In this document: positions 39,039-52,892 of the stretch, in pieces
How the letters are laid out: each line of letters opens with the position of its first letter
Numbering within the stretch: the first letter of the stretch is position 1
DNA from: Campylorhamphus procurvoides
Lineage: Eukaryota > Chordata > Aves > Passeriformes > Dendrocolaptidae
Direction: 5' to 3'
Length of the DNA: 64,000 nt
Assembly (NCBI GenBank): GCA_013396655.1
Contig: WBMV01002768.1
Coordinates: 1,052,052 to 1,116,051 of the forward strand
The notes under the pieces: model-generated
Database searches by the model: none
What the model was told of the DNA's origin: nothing
The model's input: the letters and a program-made list of their open reading frames with translations, nothing else
Translations under genes and position numbers: made by a program

Positions 39039-39500
39039 ATGCGGTCCCGGAGCCGGGAGGGATGCGGTCCCGGAGCCGGGGGAATGTGGTCCCGGAGCCG
39101 GGAGGCATGCGGTCCCGGAGCCGGGAGGGATGCGGTCCCGGTGCAGAGGGATGCGGTCCCGGAGCGGCCGGGGCAGCGCGGGATGATCTCCCGAGCGCAG
39201 GGAATGCTCCCCTGGCAGCGCGGGGATGCTTTCCCGGTTGCAGAGGGATACGCTCCCGGAGCGGGCCGGAGATGCCTTGTCGGAGCGGGCAAGGGCAGCT
39301 CTGCCGGCAGCGGAGGGATGCGCTCCCGGGGCCCTGGGGATGCACTGCCGGTGCCCCGGGGCAGCGGGGCGATGCTCTGCCGGGCAGCGGGGGAATCCGC
39401 TCCTGGAGCGGCTTGGGGATGCCTTCTGGAAGAGGCCAAGGCAGCGGGAGGATGCGCTCCCGGAGCGGCCCGGGGATGTCGCACGAGCCCAGGGATGCAC
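39039..39500 (+). repeat. Degenerate GC-rich minisatellite in intron 1
   Basis: At the left end, copies of a unit beginning atgcggtcccggag recur at 39039, 39062, 39084 (variant), 39107, 39130 and 39151, a period of 21-23 bases. Further right the array degenerates into atgcgctcccgg-type units (39248, 39318, 39395, 39452) with longer, uneven spacing. A longer similarity links the segments starting near 39271 and 39418 (gatgccttgt versus gatgccttct). The array touches the assembly gap, so its true left end is unknown. The frames are open in several phases only because the repeat is poor in stop codons; there is no sign of coding use. Confidence 0.85.
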
Positions 39501-42500
39501 CGGCTCCCATCCTGGGTGCCGTCCCCGGTCCCGTCCCCGCCGCCCGCGGTGCTGAACGGCCCCGCATCGCCGAGAACTTGGGAAGACGCTTTTTGCACCC
39601 CTAACTGAAATCAGAGCCCATCGCTCCTAAGCCGTGAAAATGATGAGCCCCTGATTCCATAGCTTTAGGTCGGTCACCGGGGAGATTTTCTTTGATCTGT
39701 GTAAAAGTCACGAGAAAAGGAACGGTGCAGTAGAAGAAAATTTCCGTGCGTAGTCCGAAGTAGTTTGGCTTTTCTTGCCCAGTTTATGCCGTGGTGTAAT
39801 CTCCTTGCATGTGCTTATGTTTTAAATTCATTAGGCAGTAACCTAATGATTATAGAGAAACAGAGTGACTCCTGAAGTGGGAGTGGGCGCTCTAGGATGA
39901 AAATAAACCCAGGGGGGTTTGGGATGGTTCCTTGAGCTCTGTAAGTTTTAGGTTTGTTGTTGGTACCAATCAGAACTGTGTGATTTTGCAGCCTGTCTTT
40001 GGGCAGTTTTTTTATAGAGAGAGACTCATGCGGTTTAAGAACATATGTTATCTGTGGATTCATGGATCTACTAGCATAGACAGAAAATCTAATTTGGTGT
40101 TTTCCATAGCTCTCCTTGCATTCCTTAAGGCTGTCAGTGATCTATAGTTGTCTGTTGAGATCAGCACACAGCAGTTATATACAGTGAATGCAAATGCAGA
40201 TCGGAGGAGACTGGTGACTTCATGTTCTGCTCGGTTGGAAAAGCAGATGTGCGTCTTTCAGAGTAGCTAGAAAAAACACCGGCTTGATACTATGAATCAA
40301 AGTAGTTATTATCTGCACAATGGTACCATCAAGGCTGACAGGCAGCCCTGCTCTTACCTTACCAGGGAACTGTGTCTATGGGTCATGTTCTTGCCCGAGC
40401 AAACAATGGCATTTGATAAAAATGCACTGAGAGCTTCGTCATACAAGACAGAGAAGGTTAAACACAGAGAGTAAGTCAGAGAAAGGGGTAAAATATCCCT
40501 GACTGCAAGAACTATTTATTGCAAATATAACCAGCCACACGGGTAAAGCTGTCATGATGCTAAATTCAGGATAATGGGATATAACCCCGTTTGACAACCC
40601 AGCTCTCTGCTGGGAGAGGGATCACTTTCCCCATCTGAAGTAGCAATTAGTGCCCCTGTTCCAGCCTGCTGCAAATGCTACAAATAATTCATCATTAAAA
40701 TTCTGACAGGAAGCAAAATGGAAATCAACATCTAAGTAGTGCCACCAAGGAACAGCACCCAGGTTTGGAAGGGTGAGAGATAGGACTGTGTGGCCGCAGG
40801 ACATTCCCTAAAGGTCACTGCTTCCCAGAAAATGCTTTTTAACTCACAGAACAAAAGTATGAATGGAAGAGAATACTGAGATGACAAGGAGGTAAAACCA
40901 CTCACTCTCAAATATAGCACTGAGAAGAAGCCTTTGAAGCCCTTCCAAGTTTTCCCCCAAACTCTTCCACCTCTGTTCTCTACCCCAAAGCCACAGTTAC
41001 AGGAGGAGATGGGGAATTCAGCGAAATTTCAGTTCTGTACTTGTATATCCTGCCTACAAACACAAGCCACTTAAAAGTGGTGACCATCTGTTTCGGTGAC
41101 ATGCAAAACAAAGCTCCAAGTTGTCAGACTCGTCTGTCAGGCATATCACAAAATGCCATCGCTGTTGGCATCAGCGGCCTCCTGGCTTTTTGTTAGAGCT
41201 GGGGGCATCGACTGGGGCAGGGGACAGAGGGGACTGCTGGAAAATGATCAGAGACACAGGAGTTAGCTGGAGATCACAGCTTTTAGGCTTGGTGTTGAGC
41301 CAGCACTGAGATCCTGGGGAGTACTCACACTGCCTGAATTTCACCTTCTAATTCAGCAAGAGCAACTTCACATATCTCACACCCCTGCTGAAGGACAGGT
41401 CAGCTTTTGTCTCTTCCAAACTGAAATAATTCATTATGTGATAGTATTTCTCCATGCCTAGAGTTTATAACAACAATAAGAGCTCAGATGGCCAGGATGA
41501 TCTGGGTCTTGCACTGCTGACAGGAGCTGAGGAGTTGCATGCTCCTTTGATTTCCCTGGTTCTGTTACTTTGGGCCAGCCACTTCCACCCAATGTATGTT
41601 AAAATAGTCAAAGGTGAAAGGCTAAATATGGTTTCCAAGAGTTGTTGGATGGTTAGTACATACTAACTTAGTACAGACTAACTCATTTAAGGGCAGAAAA
41701 TAGTGTGTGTCAGGCTGGAACCGAGAGAGGTTGTCAGGTATTAAGTAGATCTTGTGTTCAGATCAAGGTGTTACTAAATACGTCTATACTTGTCCATGCT
41801 GTGTGTGGGTTATGGGGGACTGGGATAAAGGATCCATCAAAGGACATACCCATCCCCTCTCCAAAGTCCTTGTTGGCACAGGTCTGCCTGTCTACCTTCT
41901 TCCCAGCAACAGCTTCAATTCATCTGGGCAACCCTAAATTACACCGTGATGCACAAACCACCTTTGGATGCTTTTACCTGTGCATGGCAACTGCTCAAAC
42001 CACGGCAGTGTGTCATCCCCTGGAACTGCTACCATGATCTGCACTTCTCTTGTGGTGGGTTTTGCCAGCACACAATCATTATTTCTTTATTTTGCAATTA
42101 GCCCATTACGTCACGTACTGTCCAGTCACACAGGAGGAGGCTGTCCCTACCCTAAGCAGTTTCTGATGTCGCTTCAGTTTCATACAGCTCTGAATTCAAG
42201 CCACAGCCCTGGGATATTGTTTCAGAAGAGATCCAGAGCTAGAAAAATGAAGATAATTCCCTGGCCCCTGTCATTACTCAAGCTGGGTAAATCACTGTCC
42301 ATAACCAGAACACTTCAATTAGAGGCATCGTGCTTTTTCAGCCACTGTGCTCTCTGCAATAAGAGTAAAGGATAACCCAGGTGGCAAAGTTTTCCAAAGC
42401 TAAATGGATGTTCCTTCCCATCATCTCAGCCTGGAAAAAGGGAACTGTCTCCTGTAGGCAGATATATGATACTGGTTTAATGTAATGTTGTGTTCCTGTG

Positions 42501-45500
42501 TGGATCTGCTGATGCTGATCATAACTGCAAACATTTCCCCTCATAAAAATGGGATAGACAGGAATATTGTACCAAGAATCAACTTCATCACTTCCCCTGT
42601 GCGGCACATTTCCTCCTTCTTCCCTCCCACAAAAGATCACCTGGGTTTAACTCTGTGTTCACAGCATGAAGAGGAGTTAATTCCCCTAGCCCTGAATAAA
42701 ACCAAGGCAGTCTGATTTGGATTTGCTTTCTCAGTGACTGTGAGAATTTAGGAGTATTAAGGGTTTCATTATTGTCAAAGAAAAGAAGCTCAGTTTATAA
42801 ACAGTAAAATCTTCTCTTGTGTTTTGAAAATATTTTCTAGCCTGCTAAAACATATTTTGCCTAGTAACAGACTTAGCAACATAGCAAGGCTGAAAGTCTC
42901 TCCTTCATCTAAGGTTTTAGCTGGATTTGGGAAAATACAGCATGGAAAATAAGTGTTGCAGATAATCTTGCCTTTTTGAAGTGGTTTCTCTTCCTTCATG
43001 GCCTTGCCTTCAGGGTATTAGTTTTCTGGAAATACTTTGCTGAAATTCATCCTATTGCAAAGAATCAGCTCGAAATATAGGCATGTCCCAAGTCGCACTT
43101 GAGCCCAAGCTTTAGAAGTGTTTTCATGAGTTGTAGGGACTTGTGTTGGCCCAGGTGTGGAGAGAAACCCCGTTCCAAGGGAGAAAGTTGATGGATAGAA
43201 ATGTTTCTAGAAGCAACAGCTTGGAAGGCTCCAATGAAAATGAATTTCCAGGTTTTAACAGCTCTGGAGGAAATCTTCAGCTGTTGAACAGAAATTCCAG
43301 GTGTTGTAGCCACAAGGGCTTAGGGAAAAGCTTCCCCTGCTGCTCTGTCTGTGCTCATCACTCGAGACAGTGAGTTTTGGGCTTGGATAGAGCCATGGCT
43401 CATGTGATAGTAATACCATCTAAGCAAAATACTTCCATTTCCAGTACTGCCTAGCAGCCATCGGGCCCATGGACTGATGTAGGAGCTTCACAGGAAGAAT
43501 TTGTGACCCGTTTACAAATAGTGAAAGAGGAAGAAGTTGCTGGAAGTGATTGGACAAGACCCTCTTTCCCTACATGACCCTCCCTTTCCACGTGCCTGTT
43601 CAAGCTTTGACGTTACCCACTTTGCCCACGCTGGGCTTTAATGGATGAGATTGTAACCTGAGCCACAGTTTGAGCAATTCACTGCTCCAGTTCATGGATT
43701 GCAAGTCCTGGGTTCAACACTGAGGCCTCGGAAGGATTTTGTACATCTGTGCTGGAAGGGATCCAGCAGGTCTGCCTGGAGCAGTGGGACATGGAGAGTG
43801 CAGTGGAGTTTGCAGCTGCCAGGAAGGTGCACTGGAGAAAGGCTGGAGCAAACATACATTTGGAGCTGAGTCCCATGCTGCTCTGCACATGGATTCTTTA
43901 CCTTTTCTTTTCATTGACTTTATTACAGGTTTTTGCTGTGGGACCAAGAGATGATGTCTGCAGGATTTAGACTATTCCATGCCAGTGGCTCCAATGTATT
44001 TGAGGGCAGGGTGGGGGCATCTCCATCCTTACTTTAAAAATCTAAAGTGATAAACCATAAAGGACTCTATTTCCACTGAGTAGTCTGGAAACTGAAGCAC
44101 AGAGAAGCTTAAATATATACACCAAATCTATAGTTAGGCTGATATTTACACCTAAATTTATAGAGTTGCAGTCCACTAGCTTAATGACAAGGCTGAGATG
44201 TCTGATCTAAATAGAACAACTATTTCCATGACATTGTACAAAATTTTCAGATGGAGGGACATTTCTTATCAGAGGCAGAGGAAGCCATTCCTGTGATAAG
44301 ATCACACTCTGAAACGATAAGGGCAGCAGCAGTGCCCTGGATTACCTCAGTGGCTCAGGATGCTGGACACATAACTGCCATTAATCATATCTGATGGCTG
44401 GGAGAAGAGGAACAATCAGATACTCAGGTCTGATATGGGCCAAAAAATGCTTCTGCCACAAGCAGTTTAAGGACAGAGCCTCCCTACACAGAGATTGCTC
44501 CCAGGACAGCCAAGGTCAGGGAGTGACTGCAGTGCTTGCTGTGTTAAGTGCTGACTGCCCAGACAACAAGCTGTGTGTGTGTTCAGGGAGGAAAACAAAA
44601 CCCAGCACCTTTCTCATTCCTGCACACTCCATGCTTCAGTGGGATCTCATATTTAAATCTCTAAGTAGCATCACCATGTGCAGGGACTTCCCAGTTCAGT
44701 GGCAAGTCAGCCAGAAGCCAGCAATCCCTGGATTGCTGAGATGTGGTTTTCAGGGCTCTCTAACTTTGGCAGACACTGTAGGAGATGCCAGAAAGTTTCC
44801 CAGTCCCTGAGTATTTGGTTTGTTTTGGTATTAAAATTACATGGTGACAAGAAAACATTTGCTTGTGCTTCTGTCTCTGATGATTTTTTTTGTCTTGGAG
44901 CCAAGGCCCTGAACTTGATCCTACTCTGTGCATTGGGAGGGAGAGGAGCTTCAGAAAGTGCAACCCAGACCTCACATGTCACTGACAGCCTGAAAAATTA
45001 CTCTGTGCCTTCTGTGTCAACCCCCCAAGCAGTTAAAAACTTGATCCTTAGCATGCAACTCCCTTTCAGGCTTCATACCAGTTTCGAGTGATACAGATAC
45101 CAGTGTTATCCTTTCTGTCCCTTTTTCTCTTGCGTCACAGAGCTGATCCCACTGTCAGGAGCCAGGTTAAATTTACTGATGAGATTCTCAAGACAGAAAC
45201 TTGCTAGAGAAACTCATGATTTCAGATATCCCGACTGTTTGAATGGAGCCTTGTTTGCATTAAATGCTGATTGTCCTTCCCCTTGGAGGTTTGGTGGCAG
45301 TGGCAGCCCTCTGGGCCTCTTTCTGCAGAATTTCTCCCCCTTATAAAGCCCTCTGGAAGTTTATCCCTCAGTTATTGCTACCACTTTGCCATGGAGCCCG
45401 TGCTCAAAGGATGCTGCCAGTCCTCATGACCTCCTGGATAACTACACTGACACAAGTCAGGGGGCAATTCCATCCTCTGAAAGATCATGAACAAGACTTT

Positions 45501-48145
45501 AAAAAAACCCTAAAAATTTAGTGCTTTTAAATGTCAAGTGCTAAGCCTGCTGTCTCCTGATGACACTCATGTTCTTAAGTCACCTTTGAAAGTGAATCTT
45601 GGCCTCCCAGATCTTGCTCACACTTGCAAATGTTTGCCTGGGTTTTAACTGGAACTCATAGTGGATTCACAGCATGTGCTCTGCAGTTGCAGAAAAAATA
45701 TAGACATCCGTGTGTGTGTCTGTGCTGCACCAGTCTAATTATCCTCAACAAGCAGAGTCATCAAAAGAGCTGTAGTTTCGCAGCTGACAGCATTTTGGAT
45801 TTCATCACCAAGACTCTCTGCAGGCTTTGTGCAGTACAATGGGGTGCACTGCTGAGCCTGTGTCTTACTCACCCCCTCTGTGCACAGACCCCAAAAGAAT
45901 AGACCTGGGCTTTGCTTGGCGTTATTCTGTCCCCACCATATTCTGTGCTGTCTGGCTGTACACAAATACTGAACTCAGAGAGCAAAGTGAAGAGGAAAAA
46001 TACCCCAGCAAGGAATAATAGAATGGGTTGAGGGAAGTTGCTGGAGTCACCATAACAAAGCAATGACAACCCACAGAAACAGTGTTTGATATATCTTGTA
46101 CCTCTTGTCTGTGTAAGGTGCTGTCCCTTCAAAGACACTCTCCTATTGTTTGGCAAGTCTCAACAGCAAAAAGATCCTGTCTAAGGTACTTCTGAATACC
46201 CACAACTCACAGTATACAGCTGAGACACCAACCTCACACACCTAGAGAGCAGAGCCCTTACTCCTACACTCCTGGGAAGCCTCAGCCTTCCCATCTCTCA
46301 CACAGATTCCCAAAACAATAAAGGTGGGCACAGTTGCACATGCAGGTGGGACAATATCCTGACAGGTATTGCCAGGATCTAAGTGGTTTCTTCACTCAGC
46401 ACTGGTGTAAAATTTAGACAGAAAGCAAACAATTACAAACGGGAACGTGGAGAGGAGATGTGTTTAATGCCTTTGCTTTCCACATCACCCTCCTGCCAAA
46501 GACAAGGCAACCCTATCACCAAATACAAGGCAAGTGCCACTTTTCCCCCTTTCCTGTAGTGTTAGTGAGGCTCTGCACTTCAAGACAGTGCAGAATTAAT
46601 CACTCCAGGCTGGTGACTGTGACATAATTGCCAGTGTAGAGGTGGGTGTGTTTCAGAGAGATTCTTCATCTCCTGATTTGTAAAAATGACTATTTTCTTT
46701 CTCCTCTGCTTAGTGAAACACAGTAATTTCTTACATGGCACAGCTCTTATTAATGGTCTGATTCAGCAGAGCCCTTGAGCACATGTTTGACTGGCTGAGA
46801 CCAAGGTGTTCCAAACATTTCTACCAAGTTAAATGGCACTGACATAGACAAGGTGGGGCTGTTTTTCTTCTAAGCTGTTTCCCATTTTATTGAGAGTGAC
46901 TGAATCAGTTTCATGATGCAAATTTCAAGCCCTGAGTTTGCACTGACATGAAACACTAATACCATTTTTCCTTGTAGCGCCCCAGTGAGTGCAAGCCTGA
47001 TTTTTCTGTACCACAGTCCTGTGCAAAGAGAAGAGGCAAACACCATCCCTGCTCCAGGAGCCAGAAAGAGAAAATTTCTCGGGAGAGGAGGCTGGAGGGA
47101 GGCTGTGAGGCAGCAGACAGGATCATCTCCTGCTCACAGGCACTGATCCCAGCATTGCCTCCAAAATCCCTCACTCCCAGTTACTCGTAGTTACAGTGAG
47201 TTAGACTGGAGGGTGAAAATCACAGCTGCATGAGAACGGCACTGTTAGGAACAGCCACTTCCAAATAAGTATCATTCCCATTTACAGACAGAAAAGTTTA
47301 ACATGAGACAATATATAAAGTCGCTTGATGCCAGAGAGGGCACCTTAATTAACATTTGCCATCCACTGGAGAAAAAGGGCTCTCCAGAACAGCAGGCTGT
47401 AAGTGGTGTCAATGATGTCCTGCTCCCTTATTCTACAATTATATTGAATTTTTTCTTCCCAATCAATATTTCTTTCTGAGAGGAGCTGCCAAGTCCTAGT
47501 AAGTGTCAAATCACAATGTATTAGCCATGGATAAGTTGCAGTCAGTTCTCCAGGCTCCATTCAAAGAAATCTTAGACTAATCAAGAATTGGATCTGGTTC
47601 GTATTCACACTGTCCATGGGCAACAGAAACAAGCCTTGGAGTAAATGTAGCTTGCAGCTGCCCCTTAGAAAACACATTTTATTCCCGTTCCAGTCTCTGT
47701 ATAGCTGTATCATAAATGGATTTGTGTTCTGAGGGGCAAAGCCGTTCAGCAGTGTAAATCAGCCCAGCACCATTTACTTTCCTTGAGTGATACTGATACA
47801 CACCAGCTGAGCATCTTACCCAGAAAAGGCTTCCTTTAGAGCAGTGGGGGTTTTATACCATTCAGAGCCTGAGCATAAGTAAGACTCAGGACCAAATCCT
47901 TTGGGAGAAAAATGTAAACCTCAGGTGTTTCTTGCCTATTCACAGCACATTTATATGTTGGGGCCGCAGAGTATTGTATAAATAGTGACTCCAGCTCTGT
48001 GCTACAGCACAGCTACTCTCTGCCTGGAGCTGGTGCACATAATCATGTCTTTCCAGGCAGCTCAGGTGCAGTTGGGTCCCTGGATCCCCCAATTATTTGG
48101 GTCTGAAAGACGTCAGCCAGGGCTGGGCAGAGGATGAGTCAGGGT

Positions 48146-48261
48146 GGGTCCACAGAGCCCCAAATGGTGCCCCAGAGCTTTGGGGTGATGGCACAGGGCA
48201 ACTGGGTCCACAGAGCCCCAGCTGGTGCCCCAGAGCTTTGGTGTGATGGCACAGAGCAGCT
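48146..48261 (+). repeat. Two-copy 58-bp tandem duplication
   Basis: The unit starting gggtccacagagcccc and containing ctggtgccccagagctttgg occupies 48146-48203 and again 48204-48261, with only a few differences. A short CTG run (ctgctgctgctgc) follows. It lies in UBASH3B intron 1. The open frames on either strand across it reflect the repeat and are not supported as genes. Confidence 0.9.
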
Positions 48262-49794
48262 GCTGCTGCTGCCTCCAGGATTGCAGCAATTAGAGGCTCG
48301 CTGCTCCAGGAGAATCCATTGCCCATCCTGTGTAACCATCTCAGCCTCTGCCAAGAGGTCTTCTGTGTGGCATGACTTGCAAAGTAAAACCCCTCACACC
48401 AACCTGAAACCAACCGTGGGGGGGTATTTTTAAGTCTTGCTTTGACTTGGTAAGAATAGTGTGGTTTGGAGGGAGATAATGACCAACTTCCCTGTGGTAT
48501 TTCCTCCGTTCTCCCTAAGGTAACATTTTCTACTTGCATGGGAAGATCAGCCTTTATAAGGACTCTGCATTTCATCATCCAGCTTCCCAAAAAAGCTCAT
48601 CAGATGCTCTCTCAGAGAGAGGATTTAACTCCCTAGAAAGACCCTGACTTTGGGGGTCAATTTATCTTTCCAGCTTCCTCCGTTTCCTGCCCCAAAGCTG
48701 CTGATCCTCCTTGAGATCAAAGCAGTTTCAGCCCTTGGGAATTCCAGGGGGGAGAATGGCATGTCAGAAGTGCACAGTGTGCCTGGAGTTCTCTTGGATT
48801 CCCATATCCCTGCCAACATGTGCCAGCAGTCATTGGCACAGCCTTTAACTCCTCTGGAAGTGCAACCCACACAGAGGAACTTCTGCTCTTGCACAACCCT
48901 ATGATTTTAGCCTTGGCAGTATCTTAGAGACTCGAGTGCCCAGAAAACGTGTCTTGCCAGGCTTCTTGTGTGAGTCAGCTTGACCCAGGGTGCTGGGCAG
49001 CCTGCTGTGATCCTTTTCATCTTCTCCTGGGAATCTCAGCTGCTGATTTCAGTGCCTGTTCTTGGTGTTCAGATAGGCCCATCTGCCACAAAGTCAGCTT
49101 TCAAAGGGTAGGGTGAAGGCTGCCCAGATAAAATGTGACAGCAGGAGGGGGAAAAAGAGTAGGTCTTTTAGGATGATGCAGGAACACGTCATCCCCAAAG
49201 AGCCTGGGGCCAGATTGGCAGAACTGCATTTGGAGGTAGGTTCCTTGAGCCACAAACAGCTTCCAGGGCAAGGTGCTGACTCCTTTTGGCTCCAGGAGTA
49301 CAGTAACTCCTTGTCTCACAGGTGTTTTGGAGGATAAATACATTAAAGGTGCAAGCTGTGATAGTGATGGGGTACAGGAGTTGCGTATGGACGACAAAAA
49401 GGACACGAATAATGTCCCCTTGGATCACCAAAAGCCAAAAAACCACCCCCAAATATTCAGTTATTCAAGATGATAAAAAGACCCAAAGCAATTTTGTGCC
49501 TTCTTTCTCTCCTTCACAGTGCTTACTAAGAGCCAGTAATCCCTAATTTTGTGAAAATCTTAACCATGGTCTCAAAAACTATAATTTAGCAGCACATGGG
49601 GGAAGTTGTCTTGCTGGGGTTTGGCTTTCTTCACTGAAAGAAACTGAAACCCAAGGGCCTTGCAGGGTCTGGAAACCAAGTCCTTGGAAGTCCAGGGTGG
49701 ATCACCTGAAGTCAGCAGCCACTTGGGAAACACTTGGCTAACTGATGCCCAGTCTCTGCAAATTAAGCAGCTCTCAATGAGCATGAAAGCGTTT

Positions 49795-49860
49795 CAAGGG
49801 ATTTGCCTGAGGACACAAAGACAGTCTCTTGCAGCACTGGGTTTGGAGCTCAGTAATTTA
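49795..49860 (-). repeat. MIR-like relic in intron 1
   Basis: The segment caagggatttgcctgaggac followed by acaaagacagtctcttgcag and cactgggtttggagctcag resembles the reverse MIR core 'gacttgcccaaggtcacacag...'. It is short and diverged. Confidence 0.35.
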
Positions 49861-51082
49861 GATTTGCCATCAGGCCATAAATAACCTAAAAATGTGCTCT
49901 CAGGTGGCAGTTAGCTCCTGGTTCAGGCATCAAGCTCGACCTTCCACCTACTAAATATTATTTTAATTTTGCTGCAGCAGATCCCCAAGTCTTCCAGGAC
50001 CTTTGATGTGACTTTCATTTCAGTAATAGACATGAAATTTTGTGGTTTCTTAGGTTGAGTATAAGTGATGATAAGGAAGGAATCCTTTTTCCATGCTGCT
50101 TTATCTTCCCCATACTTGCAACACTTGTTTTGAGTGTCAGGAACATGCAGGCAGTTTATGTGTAGAATATCTTTCTAATCACAAAAATATCTGAAGCAGT
50201 TGAACTATTTAGATGAGATAATGCAAATGGGATTGTATGTTGTGATTAGTAATTGTCCCTTTGCTTCAAGGTGGGAATCAAAGCAGAGACAAGTTTTTGG
50301 TTGGAATGAAAATTCCTGAAAAATGGGGCTTTTTTGTTATTGTTGTCAGTGGGAAATCAGAGAATATTTGCAGCATCCCAGCAAAGCTTGGGAGTTGTTT
50401 CCACTGCCGAAGTGTATTTAAGGTACAACATCCATGGGACTTTTGAAGTTCAAGGCAGAATTAAGCTCTGCAGCAGCACATTAAGCAAGAGGGAATGTTG
50501 TCCTTTGAACAGTCCTGAGGAACCACACAGGTTTCCACAGGCTCTGCCACCTTTGAGGAGGAAACCAAGATGAATTTCAGTGCCAATCTGGCAAGGAATT
50601 CAAACGTGCTGCTCAAGTTCAAACATGTGAGTAGTTCCTTTGGTTTGAGCTGAGATTACTCAGGCGGGTAAATGCACAGCCTTGAAACAATTTTGGTTTT
50701 CTATACTGTGGTGTACTGAAAGGGTGGAGTCTGCTGATAGCCCTGTGCTGTTGTTCTTACCATTGCCTAACTGCCACCCCACATTAGAGCTGCTCGATTT
50801 GGTTATCTGGATTAGTGTCTCTAATTTCATTTCCTCTTGGGTGTTCATCAGGAAGAGTTTTTCTCTTGTGTCTGTGCATCCTGTTGGTTCTGAAATGTGC
50901 GATTCCACCCTGGCTCTGATCATTGCTGTACCCACTGCTCATGTCCCTCAGCTCCTACTTGGAAGAGGATTTCAAGTGCAGACGTTGCCCTGGAACAGCT
51001 GTGACTGTTCTCCCTCCCACTGTGGTGTAAGGAAGGCACAGAAATTTCTGGCATCTTTCTTGGCCATCAGCAGGGTGGTAAG

Positions 51083-51140
51083 TGCTGTCACCATCCCCAC
51101 TTCACAGACAGGGAAACTACAAGTACAGAAGGATTAGGCA
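51083..51140 (-). repeat. MIR-like relic in intron 1
   Basis: The segment gtgctgtcaccatccccact followed by tcacagacagggaaactaca resembles the reverse MIR/L2-type motif 'ccccatttcacagatgaggaaactgag'. A similar shorter trace, catttacagacagaaaag, occurs near 47280. Confidence 0.4.
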
Positions 51141-52878
51141 CTTCTGTTTTCAAACCTGGCTGTCAGTTTTTGGGGTTTAAACATGTAAAAGCAGATGTGT
51201 GTGCTCACACATCCAGCCCCAGATGCAGCTCACCACCATCTCTGAATACCCTTGCACAGCTGAAATGGAAGCATCCAAAATCTGCATTTGCTTATGACAA
51301 ACTGAATCATTGATCCAAACTACCAGTACAATCTGAATAGACAATCTGAGGTGAGTTGTCTAACATAACTTATGAACTCTGGAGTTATTTTCAGTGGTGA
51401 TTTGGGACTAGATTTTTAGAAGAATTTAGGCATCTAGACACACAATTCCATCACCTTCTGTTCAGTCTCAGTGATTCTTTCAGCACTTTGGGCTGCTACC
51501 ACAGCCAAGTTCTGCACTTCCCTACCTGCCAGATTTTGCTGCATATCTGAAATGGCTCCACTCATACCTGTGGTGTTACATTGCATAAAATTCTAAAGAA
51601 AAATTGGCTTCTATTCTACCTGATTCAGGTTAACCTTTTTCTTTTTTCCTTTCAATACTACTCCTTAAGAGCTTCTAACCATGTGGAGGAGGCAAGAGGA
51701 TCTAGCACAAGGGCTTTCTTTAAAGATGCAGATTGCATTATAAGAAATGAGAAGCAATAATCAAAGGAAGTTCTTCATTCTCATTATCAGTTCTCACTGT
51801 CTTGTTTCTCACAGTAGAGCACTTCTGTATCTCCAGCACAGCCCCTCTCAATTCTCTTCATTAGAGACTGGAGCCTGCCTGCCTCTCATCATCACAACCT
51901 CTGCACAGTCACAATCACCTTCCCTGAGCCAGCATAGATTTTTTGCCTTTACTTTTAAACAACTCATTTTCAAGCCCAGCAAAAGACGCAGCCTCTTTCC
52001 CTCAGAAATCAATGGCTATCAAAGCTTTCCTTTGCCCAGCCTCATTCAGAGCATGCTGGCTTGAAGAGGAATCATTCCCTTGGATTCAGCAGTCTTTGTA
52101 AGCATTGATTTTCCTCCATCACTTGTGTGCAAGTGATACCAAGTCAGCTCTAAACCTGCTCCAGCCAGGAAATGTGCTAAGCCTGCCCAGTGAGGTTGGC
52201 CTGGCTTCAGCTGGTCAGAAGACCAGGCTGAGAAGAGGAATATTTGCAATAGTTGGTGGCAATCAATCTTCTATGCTGGTGGCTAAATGGGATCTATTAA
52301 GACATGCAGGAAAGGACTTGTAAGGTTCCGATTAGCTCTGGTTACAGAGACACGCTCTGGTGACAGGTGATTTTGCAGGCCCACCTTAGGTGAAAAGAAA
52401 TGTTGAAATACAGGATTTTTATGTCTTCCTCTCCCTTCCTCTTGATGATGTATTCAAAGGAGAGAGATAATAATTTTCTCCCCTGAACTGTGCAAGTTTT
52501 AAAACTGCTATGACTTTTTAAAAGTCACAGTCTTCTGGTTCCTTGCCAAGGCCAGTGCAGCCCCAGGAGCACTTCTGACTTTTATGTGTCTCCATAATCT
52601 TTACAAGCTATAACAGAAGCAGAGAATATCTAGAAGATAGTGGAAGTCCCTTCCTCCACCCAAATATGCGGTTTGCTCCCTGCAGTTTTCCTCCTGTGTG
52701 TTTCTGAGTCTGGGAAGGGAAAGGAGAACAGCTTCTTCCATCTCTGCAACCCTTCTGCAACTATCCAGCTCACCCAAATGGAGCTAATTGCAAATCTATT
52801 CAAATACAGCATATCTATAATGCTGAAAATCGCCAAGATTCCTTTGGGCTGTAAAATACACGGCGATATACCTATTTA

Positions 52879-52892
52879 CTGTATATATACAG
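52879..52892. repeat. Perfect 14-bp palindrome
   Basis: The sequence ctgtatatatacag is its own reverse complement and sits in an AT-rich, TA-containing stretch. It is short enough to be chance. Confidence 0.8.

Larger units (their letters stand above)
38006..39760. promoter_or_regulatory. CpG island around the UBASH3B first exon
   Basis: GC content and CpG density rise sharply right after 38005 and stay high through the exon, both flanks of the assembly gap and the minisatellite. They fade by about 39760, where AT-rich intron sequence resumes. A first-exon CpG island is the usual promoter type for a broadly expressed vertebrate gene. Part of the island (38299-39025) is unresolved. The upstream half that would normally carry the core promoter is absent: CR1 repeat sequence lies immediately 5' of 38005 instead. 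Confidence 0.8.

Noticed and set aside
37926..39608. Very long open frames on both strands spanning the CpG island, the N gap and the minisatellite
   Set aside because: They are open only because N codons are untranslatable and the GC-rich tandem repeat lacks stops. The sole supported coding piece is 38055-38206.
48093..48590. 165-codon minus-strand open frame
   Set aside because: Much of it is the 58-bp tandem duplication, and the rest matches nothing known.
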